DNA from: Apophysomyces variabilis
Taxonomy: Eukaryota; Mucoromycota; Mucoromycetes; Mucorales; Mucoraceae
Assembly: GCA_002749535.1 (NCBI GenBank)
Contig: MZZL01000406.1
Location: 801,075 to 865,074, forward strand
DNA: 64,000 nt
Direction: 5' to 3'
The notes under the pieces were generated by a model, which saw nothing but the letters and a program-made list of their open reading frames with translations, ran no database searches and was not told where the DNA came from. A program made the position numbers and the translations under genes. How positions within the stretch are numbered: the first letter of the stretch is position 1; each line of letters starts with the position of its first letter. Below, piece by piece: positions 53,379 through 64,000 of this stretch.

Positions 53379-54338
53379 CTATGTTACAGAGATAAAAATA
53401 CGTTTAGGGGCGGTGATTAATCCGATGGGCACATAAGGATCCCGTCTCGTGGCCTGACGGTAACTGAAGGTTTCCAAGCAATGCCGAAAATATGGAAAGT
53501 TGCCTAATTTTGATTGAGAAGTGAATACAACAATTTCTGCATTTCTGCCTTTCTTTTTGTTTTCTGCTATTACCTCAGCAGTGACATTTAATGCAGATGG
53601 TGTAGCAATATTCAGAGGACCGCACGCCTGATAAAGATGCTGGAAAGTTGGATCTTGCTGACTGGTGGCGTCATAGTGGACCTGGACCATCATCTGTATG
53701 TCGGAAGTCGTCCGGGGTTGCAAGAGCAATTGATTCTGTGTAGCCCACCCGAATGCTTGGTGGGTAACATTGTCTGTCAAGGTCAGGTCTATCTGAGCAA
53801 TATGGGTTGGGATCCAATTCTGCCTATTGTCCAAGGTGGCATTGATCAACCAGAGAGCGTTCATGGAGGGATGAGCCGTATCAGGACCCCATTCGACCGG
53901 TAAAATGGCAGTGGCGTGGCTGGTAAGCAGCAAGTGAGGGCATCGTGGCCAGCAAAAGAAGATGACGAGGCTGATAACAATGAGAAAGAGGATACAAAGC
54001 TGGACAAGAACGCGTCGATGGATGGAGGATTTGTCCGTCCGTCCCTGGATCTTATGGAGATCGGTCAAGGAAGGGAGAGGCGGTCTGCTATTATTGTTGT
54101 TGTTGAAAGTCATTGTTATTGTTGTCGCGCGCGATTCGTCATGGATACCAATGACATCGACTTTGAGCGTACTCACGGCATCCTCTTCCAGATACAATTC
54201 TTTTCGTGCTTCTGCAGGGTTGGGCGGATGGTGCGAATAGGGTAAATAGGAATTTTTCCTGTCGGGTTCCTGAAACCTTTGCCAACGCAGCCGTCCTGGT
54301 CGTAAATCATCTTTAAGGTCGTCAATAACTAGCAACAT
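53379..54338 (-). CDS. type II membrane protein with LEA_2-like domain
   Basis: Intronless, 319 residues, ATG at 54338. A charged N-terminal cytosolic part of about 110 residues (Pro/His-rich, NNNNN run) precedes one TM helix (VLVQLCILFLIVISLVIFFCW). The exterior part (about 190 residues) has alternating beta-strand patterns such as SMNALWLINATLDNRQNW, HIAQIDLTLTDNVTH and SDIQMMVQVHYDAT, resembling LEA_2 (NDR1/HIN1, WHy) domains that occur in fungal type II vacuolar or plasma-membrane proteins. N-glycosylation sequons NAT, NVT (two) support a luminal or extracellular side. Family call is by pattern; no catalytic motif is seen. Upstream Met was taken as start; 5' extension is possible. Confidence 0.7.
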   Translation of the reverse strand: MLLVIDDLKDDLRPGRLRWQRFQEPDRKNSYLPYSHHPPNPAEARKELYLEEDAVSTLKVDVIGIHDESRATTITMTFNNNNNSRPPLPSLTDLHKIQGRTDKSSIHRRVLVQLCILFLIVISLVIFFCWPRCPHLLLTSHATAILPVEWGPDTAHPSMNALWLINATLDNRQNWIPTHIAQIDLTLTDNVTHQAFGWATQNQLLLQPRTTSDIQMMVQVHYDATSQQDPTFQHLYQACGPLNIATPSALNVTAEVIAENKKKGRNAEIVVFTSQSKLGNFPYFRHCLETFSYRQATRRDPYVPIGLITAPKRIFISVT

Positions 54339-56169
54339 GAAGGCATTGTATTGATCTTGCCTCGTTGATTTCTTGTCGCACGATATGGATCACTTTCGTC
54401 ACGAGGAATAGATACGATAGACTGGACCATTGAATTAAAAAGAGAGAAAAAAAAAGGAAGGAAAGAAAAGAGGTGTATCCTGTTGGACAAAATTCAAAAA
54501 GGTAGCACTTGCCCTTTTTTTATTCCCTTTCCCTCCCCCCTTTCGAAATAGAGTAACCGTTGATGCTTATCACAAATATATACATTGTGAATGACGTGAC
54601 ACGGTTTCCAAATGAACCCATTCTTACCATTGTCTTTTTATTTAGCTCACCAATGAACGGCAAACGAAACGTTTCCCATTCTCTTGGATTTTGTTTCGAA
54701 GTTTAAGAGCACTATGGAAACGAAAAGCCCTTCGACGCTTATTGGACCCCTGGTCCGCCCTTGCCTTCCCGTTTCCCTTCTCCCATCCTCCTCGTATACA
54801 ATATAATCCAGAATATCCATGGAAATGGGTTTTTTTTCTGCGTCGTCTCTACTACAGATTCTGGCTAGGCTTGTCAGACTTTTCTTCCAAAATTGACCAA
54901 TTCTACCATTTTCGTGCAATGTAAACTTACTCTCCGCCGCCGACGAAAAACAAAATGTCGCTTATATCTACACAGCGATGATCGAATCTATACCGCCTAT
55001 AGACCTAAAGCATCTCAATAGGGCTGGAGCTGCATCCTTATTAATTCCCTCGCTATCGGACGTTACACATGACCTGATCGTGTCAACATCAAATTAGATC
55101 CAATGTTCCCTTAGACCCTAATCAAAGCCCGAGATGTCAGTGATTGGTTTGTCCACGCATTACGCGACATCCCGACCCTATCTATGATATCAAGGTATAA
55201 CAGCAATCCACCTTTTCCTCTCTTCTAGATTGGATTACACAAATTCATATGGTTATGAGGGTGTGATCCTAAACTTATTTTATGCTTACACAAAACATTA
55301 TCTATCTCCGCTATGCTGCGGTGGAGCGCCAACACGCTGCCAATGAAAGCCCCCTTTTACTTCGTTAGCAACGTATTCTATTCGTATGACCATATAGCAT
55401 TTGCTTATTATGGCGGGCGCATCAAATGCTGTTATTGTTTTTCTTCTGTAAGATCAACCATTCAACAGAGCGAAATTGCCGTGAGCCATAAGAAGAAAGA
55501 ACGATGTTAGGAGAGAAGGCAGTGGACAGAACCGGACATATGACAAATCATAAAACATATACATGAGCTTGAGGCTTGGTAGCAATCACCCTTTAAAATG
55601 GAATTACCATGTAGTGGTTCAAACTGGTTGTTGTAGATGCAAGTCATATATATGTGCTTCTTCCGTACTTGTAGCATGAAGCAATAGGTTTAAAGTTATA
55701 TGAAATTCATTGACGAGTTATTATGTATCTTATCTCTACTTTCCGGGTAGTTATCCGTACGCTAACCAAAGAAATTCATGTCTGTAATATTACACGACGC
55801 AAAACTTTGCCGCATGTTTCTTTAATTGGCATTAAAGAACGTAGATTTTACGTGCAATTTTGAACGAGAAGCAACACTGCGGTAGACCATCCTTCAGTTT
55901 TGCCTCTTTGGGATCTTTGGTCGTTGAAACTCTTCTGTTTTTGCCCAGGAAAGCATGGCAAGAGTTTGAGACATGTTTAGTCAAAGTCTCAAAAGTAGAT
56001 ACCGTTGCATTCGTGTGCGTGATACATCTACATTAGTAAAGCGATCGATTCTTGTTTCATCTGTGCAAATTAGGTTGTGTACAAAATATGCTTTCATTCT
56101 TTGTTAAAATTTTGTAAGTGGGGTAAAGTAACTGTTGGAGAAAGCCATTGGTTGCATTGCGCCCATTGC
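54339..56169. other. gene-poor region
   Basis: 1.83 kb between the LEA_2-like start and the rae1 3' end (both minus). One open frame at 54691-54924 (+, 77 codons, Arg/Trp/Phe-rich) lacks an ATG. No gene recognised. Confidence 0.5.
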
Positions 56170-57526
56170 TTATCGCTTTCCTTTTGCTGGTTTTGGCCTA
56201 ATGTCTTCATCGGACGTCGCATGCAGGTACACCTCGGTAGGATTAGGGTTTTGAGCAAATTTATAACCCTACAATATTATTATCGATAAGATTACTTCCT
56301 GTCTGCTGCATACTAGAATCGGTGTCTTCAACCTACCTTTGTCCAATCGTAACTAACTGCATAGGCAAAGATACTGCCATTTCTGTTGAAAGCGGTAGTA
56401 GATATAGGGGCGCTCATCTGACTGAATGTTTTCAACTTTTGTTTGGAATCTTTATCCCAGAAATTGATTTGTCCATCCGCCCCTGCCGTTGCAAAGGTAC
56501 CATAAACCGGATGAAAAGAAATCGAATTGACAGAATAAATGTTGTTTGACATGTCACGATGACATTTAAATGAGAAGTTTTTTCTACCGAACCCCACAAT
56601 AAGTAATCCTGATTCGCTAAATCGCAACCGATACTTACGCTTGATTACTGCTATGAATGTATTGAATTCCGACACGTCCTTCAATCGATCCTATCGCATA
56701 ACCTGAACCATCGATAAATGTCGATACGACGCGTGTTTGCCATTTAAGTGGTGATACAGTTTGCTAAACAGAAACCATTGATCTCTATGCCGCTTGCTTT
56801 TGGTATTCCTTACTTGGAAAATAGTAGTAGGATTATTTAGATCGAACGACACGACATGGCGATCGGCTGTAGCAGCCACCAGCAGATTGCCAGTTGTGTC
56901 CATTGAAAAGCATCGCTCTGGTAACTGCACAACGCCGACGGGTGTAGGAGATCTTAAATCCCAGTATTTAATGGTCTTATCCCAGCTGCCAGTGGCTAGG
57001 ATTTGCTGATTTTGGTCAAGGAACTTTGCGCATTTGATGGGTTCAGCATGTTCAGCGATCTGTGTAGCTTGGCCAGTGGCTACATCATACATTCGCCCTG
57101 CTTTGTCAGCTCCACCTGATACAACCTTGGTACCATCCTGGGAAAAGTGGTTTAGTTTAGCAGGAGCGTGGATTGCATTTCCCTACCTTGCTCCAGGTCA
57201 CGCATAATGCCGGACCTTCGTGACTGTAGGAAGCTTGGGGCACTGTGTTTCCAGTCGCTTGAACTTCATATATCCGAATCTAATGTCGCTTCTACTGTTA
57301 GCTTGTGAATCCATACAACCCTCGTATAACGATGGCTACCTGGTTGTCCCATGATGAAATCGCCAGGAAATCAGCCTGAGGTGAAAATGCAAGACCAGAG
57401 ACGCTGTCCGTCGGCGGCGACGTAAGCTGATAGAAAAGTAAAAAGAAAGAAAGAGTGCATGTTAGCTCCAAGTAAGACTGAAAGGATCTCATCCACCTTG
57501 AAGTCCTTGTTTTGCATCGAGTTCAT
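56170..57526 (-). CDS. rae1: RAE1/GLE2 mRNA-export WD40 protein
   Basis: WD40 beta-propeller that docks on the nuclear-pore GLEBS motif of NUP98-type nucleoporins and promotes mRNA export. The start was placed at ATG 57526 ([10 protein letters not shown]); an upstream intron in the leader is likely. The next exon reads [20 protein letters not shown], the RAE1-type first repeat. Later exons carry [56 protein letters not shown] and [35 protein letters not shown], the diagnostic RAE1 end, is joined across a GTAGGT intron to [15 protein letters not shown] and a TAA at 56170. About 350 aa. Some introns between 57300 and 57100 were inferred by consensus. Confidence 0.92.
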
Positions 57527-57857
57527 CTCGCGTGTGTTGCTTAGACTGTCAAAAACAAAAAAGTTACTGGTTTTGGGCGGTTGAAGTTCAAAAGGCCGAT
57601 TACGAAAATTTATCCAATCAATAACTCTAGTCATTGCATAGTCAGTTTGAACAAAAAGGCCCTGCCGCTCCCTAAGAGAAACATATAGCATAGCCTATGG
57701 TATATTGAATGTTCGTATATGGTACATAATACAAACTTCTCCATGCTTTAGAAAAGTGGAATAAGAAATAAGATCGCTCAGATTATTTTGTACTCTTCGT
57801 GAGGACGAATGTGATCCACAAAGTTACGATCGCTTTTACTGTATTTTATTTCTTTGT
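57527..57857. other. intergenic region, rae1 promoter
   Basis: 331 bp between the rae1 start and the stt3 3' end, both on the minus strand. It must hold the rae1 promoter, its leader and the stt3 3' UTR. Confidence 0.5.
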
Positions 57858-60300
57858 TTAAGCAGATGATTCTGCCCTTCTTCGTCGTTCTGCGCTCTTT
57901 TTACTTCTGATTGCTTTCCTCTTCTTTTTGCCAGCTTCAAACTCGATGGCATCCTTGTGTGTTCTTCCCAAGTTATCATAGTCCTTCACTTTGTAAATTC
58001 GAACGATCCAGTTTTCGGAAGTAAAGGCTTCTTCTAATACATTAAGCTCAGGTCCCTGAAGAGGAAGTCGCTGCTGACGAACACGATCCATCGGTGGCTG
58101 ACCGCCAAATAGCTCGTTGAAACGGTAATAACTCATCTTGTACATAAGCGAGTTTTTCATGGCTGGTGAAGCCATATCATCCACACGGTATTCACCAGAA
58201 GCTGTGAAATAATTGTTCTCCTTAATCTTATCGGGCCATACGCCTATATGTACATCAACATCGCATCAGTACTGTCCATCTTCACCTTAACTTTTACCTT
58301 CAGCAATGCGGATCATCCACAAATATTTGTTAATGTCATCGCCAGAGTATCCCAATAAGCCTCCGAAAATAACAAGAACATAATCTACGTCGTGTTTCTG
58401 CATAATCTCATAAGCGTCGTCTTCATCTGAAGACATGGCGCGACCGACAGTTGCGATGTGTGTATTATTCCAAGTGTTGTTATCTACCAGCGTAGGTCGG
58501 TCCGCCATACCAGCAATCTGGTAACCGTAATCCCACCATGACATGATTTTAGCGTCCTCCTTCGTGTTCTTTCGCAACCAGTAATAAGCTTCTCTGAAGT
58601 CATCAATGATATGCTGTGATCCATCAGGGTTACGGGATGCTAACACAATCGAAGGGCTGGAGTACGCACTCGAAGTTACCCAAGTACAATGCCACACAAA
58701 TACGATTAAGAAGAAAGAAAAGGTGACGATCACAAATGCACGCGTGTCACGAGTGAGAATGCCGAAAAATTCTTTCTTGGATTTGCTTTGAGCCTTGTCT
58801 TTCGCGATGGACTGCTTTGCTTTTTTCTTTTCCGAGGATGGGCCAGCTTGCGCCGAAGCGGCCGAGGGAGTGGAAGCAACAGAATTTGCTTGATCTTCCT
58901 TCGCCATATTGGTCATGTCAAGATAGGTATCCAGGAGCGTAGATATGGCAATGCCAGAGCAAACGCAAACAACAGGTGTAAGAGTCAGCATCAAACGGAC
59001 CATGACGCCTGCGAAGTAAGACGCAAAGATACCGTATACAATGACAAAAACATGCTCGTCACGCAGTCGTTGGAAACACATGTAAATGCCCGCTGGGAAT
59101 AAGAAGATCAGCATTTCGAGGTCAAAAAAGAAAGAAGGCCATGCGGTAGGTTGGTGTTCCGAAACGGAAGCGATAATAGGAATATGAATTTTGGCGTAGC
59201 CCGTGTCCCACAATGAATAGAATCGACCAGTCCAAGGAGCGATATAGCCGCTCAATGTAAGTAACACCAGGGCGGAAAATCCCAAGAGAGATACACCAAT
59301 GACAAATGCTTTCAGCAAAATCTGGAACTGCTTTGCTTGGAGATGGCTACGTAATAACTCGACAAAGCCCATGATCTGACACAGTCCAAAAACGCCTAAA
59401 CATTTTCCATTGAATAGGCCCATCTAAGCAAATCTTATTGGTGGCAAACATACCTAAAGCAGCCATGTGCTCTGACGTACGGGTCGGTTGAAAACCGACA
59501 AAAGGGATCTGCATGGACATCAGAGTGCCAAGGACATAGAATGTAGAATAGGCCACGTAGACGCGACTGGAGAAGCGACCCATCAGCATGAGGACAAATA
59601 CATGCAAAGGAATCAAGTTAATGATAAAGACATAACCACCCCAGGCAGCCACCATGTAAAAGTAGAAGAAAGCCGAACATGCCGCAAACATGGCCGAGCC
59701 CAGTTTAAGGGCCTTGATCCACAAAAAGAAGGTAAACATCAGCAGAAAAATCGCAATGGCTTCATTGTCGTATGATCCAGCAACTGAACGTGAGATATAT
59801 CCAGGGGCAATACCGATGAATGCTGCAGCCAAAAGACCCGCAGACGAGTCCTTAAGCTCTTTTGTGAGAAGATAGGTCGCAAAGGCAGTCGCACCCGAGA
59901 AAACAGGAGCCAATAAGACGCAGACGTTGCGAATATCGACCGGGAAATGTAAGAAATGAAGGATATTGTGAATGGTTGCTGCTGTCACCATAAGACCGGG
60001 ATAGACAGTACCGCCAACGACGCGTCCTAAGGGATACCAGGAACGATCGTCAAACCAATTCCAGAAATCGTAGTAGCCATCTTTAACAAGCATCTTTGTT
60101 GCACGGTAGTTAAACCTACAGAAGTTTAACACGCGTTCGCTTGCTGTCTCTGCTTTCCATTACCATGGGTCGAATTCGTGAATAACGGATTCATAACGCA
60201 CTATACTGAACAAACGTGATGAAAACGCAACTGCAGCTATTAAGCCGAGAATGGCGGTTTTCAAGAGTCTCTTTTGGCTGCTGACGTCCAGCACAGCCAT
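57858..60300 (-). CDS. stt3: oligosaccharyltransferase catalytic subunit STT3
   Basis: Catalytic subunit of the ER oligosaccharyltransferase, which moves the dolichol-linked glycan to Asn in NxS/T. ATG at 60300 ([15 protein letters not shown]). The first exon ends with [11 protein letters not shown] at an intron; the EFDPW aspartate is the first catalytic metal ligand. Exon 2 starts FNYRATKML and includes [16 protein letters not shown], then [10 protein letters not shown] with the DNE motif. The big third exon ends in the C-terminal domain with [19 protein letters not shown] (the WWDYG sequon-binding motif) and [16 protein letters not shown]. The last exon carries the mature C-terminus with a Lys/Arg-rich tail. 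A Lys-rich linker (SKSKKEF) sits between TM helices and the luminal domain. All hallmark residues are present; length about 740 aa. Confidence 0.96.
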
Positions 60301-60605
60301 GGCTTATCTTTGTTCTTTCAAGATGAGGAGTTTAAGCGGACAGCGGTGCAGGAAAGGCGAACAAGCCAACGGTCCGCTTGATCGAATCTGTGCGCTCTTT
60401 TAAATCATCATGTGCAATCATTTTATTGGACAAATGCCTAACATTATGTACTGTGTATAGGGAAATGGACAGATGTCTTAGTGTGCACCTTCTTTTTCTC
60501 TTCTTTGTATCTCTGAAAATGCTTTCCTTACATCTGTATCTCTTTTATTGCCTAAGATTTTCGTCAGATGAGCAATACATAAAATGATAACGGTAAAATA
60601 GTAAC

Positions 60606-62344
60606 TTACGTGAAGATGAATAAATTATTCGTTGCAGCTACAGCGATCGAGTTCTCCTTTGGATGCCATGACGCGTGCAATATCTTTTTCGTAAATGCTA
60701 TAGAGTCATTTTGTCCTCCAGCAGCGTTTAATCCGGTCCTTGCTGTAGGTCTATTCTTTGCCGAGCCAAGGCGCTTGGCTTTGAAAGCGCTCTTATCTGC
60801 TTGGAGGCTAATTTCAGACTTGCCCTCGCGGTCATAGATGTTGAACGTGTTATTATAGGATCCAGTAAGGACAGAGCTAAGGACATTAACTAAGAAAACA
60901 AGAACAACACCTTAGCATCTTGAAAACTTACGTTCCGCCAGGGCCAAAGTTGCACTCAAACTTGTCAAAGATACAGTCATTTTCGTATAGATCACACAAC
61001 CTATTTCTAAGGCCATCGTGAACAGGAATCGTTTGAATCGGTGTGGTGTCCATATTAATATCCCATATCTTCAACGTAAGATAATCACGTGAAAGAATAT
61101 AACGTCCATCCTGGCTGAACTTAACATCAGATACGGAAGAGATGATTTCAGAAAAGAACGATCGGTTGGCAGGATTCTCAGGTTCAGCGAACACTAAGGA
61201 GAGACCAGCAACGATTAGTAGTTATATTTTACCCCAGTCTTTTTTACATTACCCTTTGCATGGCGGTCACATAATGCTGATTCTCTCATATCACTCAACC
61301 TTATGGATCCCTTACTCGAACTATACATGAACATATTGCAATGGTGAGGATGAAATTCAGCTGCCGTGATGACTTCTGTCAATTCCTCCATATTGGCAGG
61401 TTTAATATCCACGATATCTATGTCATTGGTCAGACAACCAGTAGGCCAACAGCTCGTTTGATATGCACGTACTGAAGCTCTGATTTGATATATCTAAATT
61501 CCACAAGTTAATTCGAAGATCATCGGCAGATAAATATGTCTCCCCGTCCGAATTGGTTGATATGGAATTGATGTGGTAAGCATGGGCTAATAGAGGTTTT
61601 CAGTATTTCTCTGTTCTGGCGATTTATTGAATTACCGTTTGCATATACTCTTCTTGGTATCGCAGCTACAATTGTGTCCTGATGCGAGAGTTTCGGGATG
61701 CGAGGCACTGGTCCAACGGGCGCTTCCGATACGACGCGCAATGACTTCTCAAAGACCTTCCACAGTTTAATCGTTTTGTCTACAAAAAAACGTACATGAA
61801 CAAAAAGGGAAGATTTATATCCGTGTTTTACCATTCGTAGATAATAGAAAATGAGCCGAGTTTTGTCGTCTGCACCATTTGATCTTGTTGATCTTTTCTT
61901 CGATTTCCAGACTTTTCAGATAATCAAATTCAGCCTCATGAGATTGGAATTCGGTGTGAAACCGATATTCACAGTTCTTTTTCTAAAACTATGCTTCAGT
62001 TTCTCCAAAAGCCACCCATCGCCAATCAACGTACACTATCGTTTCGCTCGAACAACACTACTCGACCTCCTTTATCACCTGTTGCCAAATAATCACCCGT
62101 AGAATCAAACTCTACGGCGGTAATTATGTCCGCTAGAAACAGGACAAGGGTTAGAATGACGCCTTCGTATTGCAGTGTTCTTCATGGTGAGACATCTTGC
62201 TGGATGGCCAGCCGTGCATAAAGATGACTCATGTTCCTCGCTCTCATCCATGAGCAGAATTTGCAAAGTACCTTCGGTAATGTCAGTCGAGTCACTTTTA
62301 TCACCGAAACACTGCGCAAATTTCCAAGTATTCTCTTCAGCCAT
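60606..62344 (-). CDS. cdc55: PP2A regulatory subunit B (PR55/CDC55)
   Basis: WD40 substrate-targeting subunit of protein phosphatase 2A. ATG at 62344 ([15 protein letters not shown]). One intron then gives [20 protein letters not shown], the first WD blade with the [12 protein letters not shown] block. Later exons have [34 protein letters not shown] and [19 protein letters not shown]. The block [20 protein letters not shown] with [11 protein letters not shown] is diagnostic of B55. The final exon ends [15 protein letters not shown]. The stop is either the TAA at 60606 or, if the overlapping GTAAGT is used as a donor, a TAA near 60545 after one more residue. About 450 aa. No lesion seen. Confidence 0.94.
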
Positions 62345-63351
62345 AATGTGTGTCTGTGAAAAAGGTAAAAGAGAGGAGTGGTAAAATAGTCTCGGGTAAA
62401 CCGAACCCTCTCACCCTGACTCCCAAAACGGATATGCGTATGACAAAGCGGCATGTAAAAGTCAGAGCTGCGCTTTATATTGTCGTGCCTGAAACAGCTT
62501 CCTTTCCGTTATGAATACCATTGCTTTCGAACATTTTGAGCTTCTTATCGTATTGTAACGGACGATAAGTATTGTTAAATAATGCAGCACTTAAGCCAGC
62601 TTTCCTATGATGCAAAATCAAGCTCGCTCGTAAGAAGGCGAATAGTTTAGATATTGTTTATCAAACTGATAAAGAAAGATAAGTTCTATCCCTGAAGTCT
62701 GGTAATAATTTGTTTTCTACAAATGTGGTAAGCATTCTATCGGATTACGTGAAGAAGTATAGGCAACACTTGAAGCTATCGATTTCAACTCAGATACCTC
62801 GAGAAACCCTAAAGATGACATGCTTAGTTTATCAATACCCTGGGATCCTGCATCTATGATGATTGGAAAAGTAACAAAGGCATTAACGCTTAATAGACTA
62901 CTAGAATAATTATTCTGACCAATTGACTTTAGCAAAGAATTGTTGTTTATATCGAAGCTTCCATACGAGATGTGTGGTCGTTGCGGTTTAGATCGGGATA
63001 TTCCCTATTTTGTAACGAATCTAACCAATTAAAGGGCCCGTAATACCGCATATCAGTAATCGTAAGAAAATGATATGTGAGAGCAGTGATTGGCGTTAAG
63101 CTCCCATTTCATATGGTGTAAATCGCTTATAGACACAGTAATATTGAACATTGAATCCGTTTGACTTTAGCTTCACTTTATTCTAATTAGATCTACTTAT
63201 GCCATACGTACTTTTTTGATAGTCTTGATAATTTCTGGATTAGAAAGAGTCCTAGAGAGGCTTTCCCATTATATTTCCAAAGAAGCATTTACAATTTCTC
63301 TTTTTGATGCTATGTCTATTTTTCTTATTTGCATACTATGTGTCTAACCTA
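62345..63351. other. intergenic region
   Basis: 1.0 kb between the cdc55 start and the alg9 3' end (both minus). An open frame at 62717-62935 (-) lacks an ATG. No gene recognised. Confidence 0.5.
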
Positions 63352-64000
63352 TTAAACTCTACGCTTCAATAAGCAATACTCTCCCCAGGCCAAACCGTGC
63401 GAACCGGGAACCCAAAAGGCTCTTGATAACTGATTGGAGTTTTCTGGATCCAATATAGGATAGCAATTCAGTAATTCCCATGTCTTTGTATCTTGTACAT
63501 ATCGCGGCTCATGCGTGGAAAGGGGACGAAGAGGGAAGTCTGAATCGACCAGGTAGTCACACGATTCAATGTCAACCTACAAGTCAAAGATAAGATATGT
63601 ATTCTATATTGACCCTGCTATAACTTACATAAGCAGAAGGATCTTCTTTGTTCTTGTCGTTAAAACCCTTCTGTGCTTGGCTGGCACCGATAAACTGTAG
63701 CTTACGCCTTCGGTAAGTCAAGGTTTCGTTTCCTTCTTTGTATGTAACCGTCTCCAAATCTTCCTCGAATGGCTTTGGTAACATGCCGTCAAAGTCACTC
63801 TTGATAAACCGCAATCGTACATCATTAGGTAAGAAAAAGTTGCTTGGGAAACGATGCCATTCTTTTCCAACACACAAATTGAGCTCTTTTACGGATGAGT
63901 CGTATGGATAAGTTTCTTGGATATAGTCAAGATTCACCAGTTGATCAGGTGCGCGCTCTTTCCATAAAGAACCGAAGATAGTGACGGGTGCGCGGTATCT
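63352..64000 (-). CDS. alg9: ALG9 alpha-1,2-mannosyltransferase, C-terminal part
   Basis: ER-membrane mannosyltransferase of GT22 that adds alpha-1,2 mannoses from Dol-P-Man to the lipid-linked oligosaccharide. Only the C-terminal ~190 residues are in the window; the gene continues past 64000. The open frame reads VTIFGSLWKERAPDQLVNLD, then NLCVGKEWHRFPSNFFLPND, FIKSDFDGMLPKPFEE and, after an intron at about 63580, DIESCDYLVDSDFP. It ends AFWVPGSRFG ... YCLLKRRV with TAA at 63352. The CVGKEWHRFPSNFFLP and GxLPKPF blocks are characteristic of ALG9. Truncated only by the window edge. Confidence 0.93.

Noticed and set aside
54691..54924. 77-codon open frame on + strand, Arg/Trp/Phe-rich
   Set aside because: It has no ATG, no acceptor site in the right phase, and no family I recognise; within chance size.
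57600..57691. Upstream ATG frame proposed as the rae1 start
   Set aside because: Its sequence does not match RAE1 N-termini and contains a CAG acceptor before the ATG at 57526, which fits a 5'-leader intron better.

Overview
The window is nuclear DNA from a filamentous fungus, most likely an early-diverging Mucoromycota (Mucorales-like) species. The evidence is a density of about one gene per 2.5 kb, very short introns (about 40-110 nt) with GTAAGT-type donors and YAG acceptors, AT-rich spacers, and eukaryotic housekeeping families throughout. Gene content that is uncommon in yeasts also fits: a CASTOR/GATS-type ACT protein, a PA-TM-RING ubiquitin ligase, a ricin-B-like lectin and a diacylglycerol-lipase-type class 3 lipase. 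The phylum is an inference from gene content and was not tested by alignment.

Layout, left to right. 1-11 kb: MO25/Hym1 (-) and a polyQ GYF-domain protein (-), with two long gene-poor stretches. 11.5-17 kb: NSE4 (+), CASTOR-like ACT protein (-) and FCP1-like HAD phosphatase (+). 17.5-23.5 kb: class 3 lipase (-), a doubtful small ORF and an AAT-family amino-acid permease (-). 24.8-35 kb, all (+): Notchless/RSA4, a class I methyltransferase, a PB1-domain His/Ser-rich protein, homoserine kinase THR1 and a Cys-rich single-pass membrane protein. 35-43 kb: SPF30/SMNDC1 (+) and an SDS3/BRMS1-family protein (+), separated by long gene-poor DNA. 43.6-47.2 kb, all (-): PA-TM-RING ligase, ricin-B-like lectin and POP5. 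48.9-54.3 kb: glycerol kinase (+), DUF1295 membrane enzyme (+) and an LEA_2-like type II membrane protein (-). 56-64 kb, all (-): RAE1/GLE2, STT3, CDC55/PP2A-B and the 3' part of ALG9.

Most genes are independently regulated housekeeping genes: mRNA export, splicing, ribosome assembly, RNase P, SMC5/6, HDAC complex, N-glycosylation, and amino-acid and glycerol metabolism. Loose functional links are STT3 with ALG9 (both N-glycan pathway) and the CASTOR-like arginine-sensor homologue with the amino-acid permease. No mobile element, tRNA, rRNA or CRISPR was recognised. I did not find a convincing new multi-gene system. The most unusual items are the CASTOR-like gene, the PB1/His-rich protein, the FCP1-like phosphatase with an unassigned N-terminal half, the lectin/PA-RING pair, and the Cys-rich receptor-like membrane protein.
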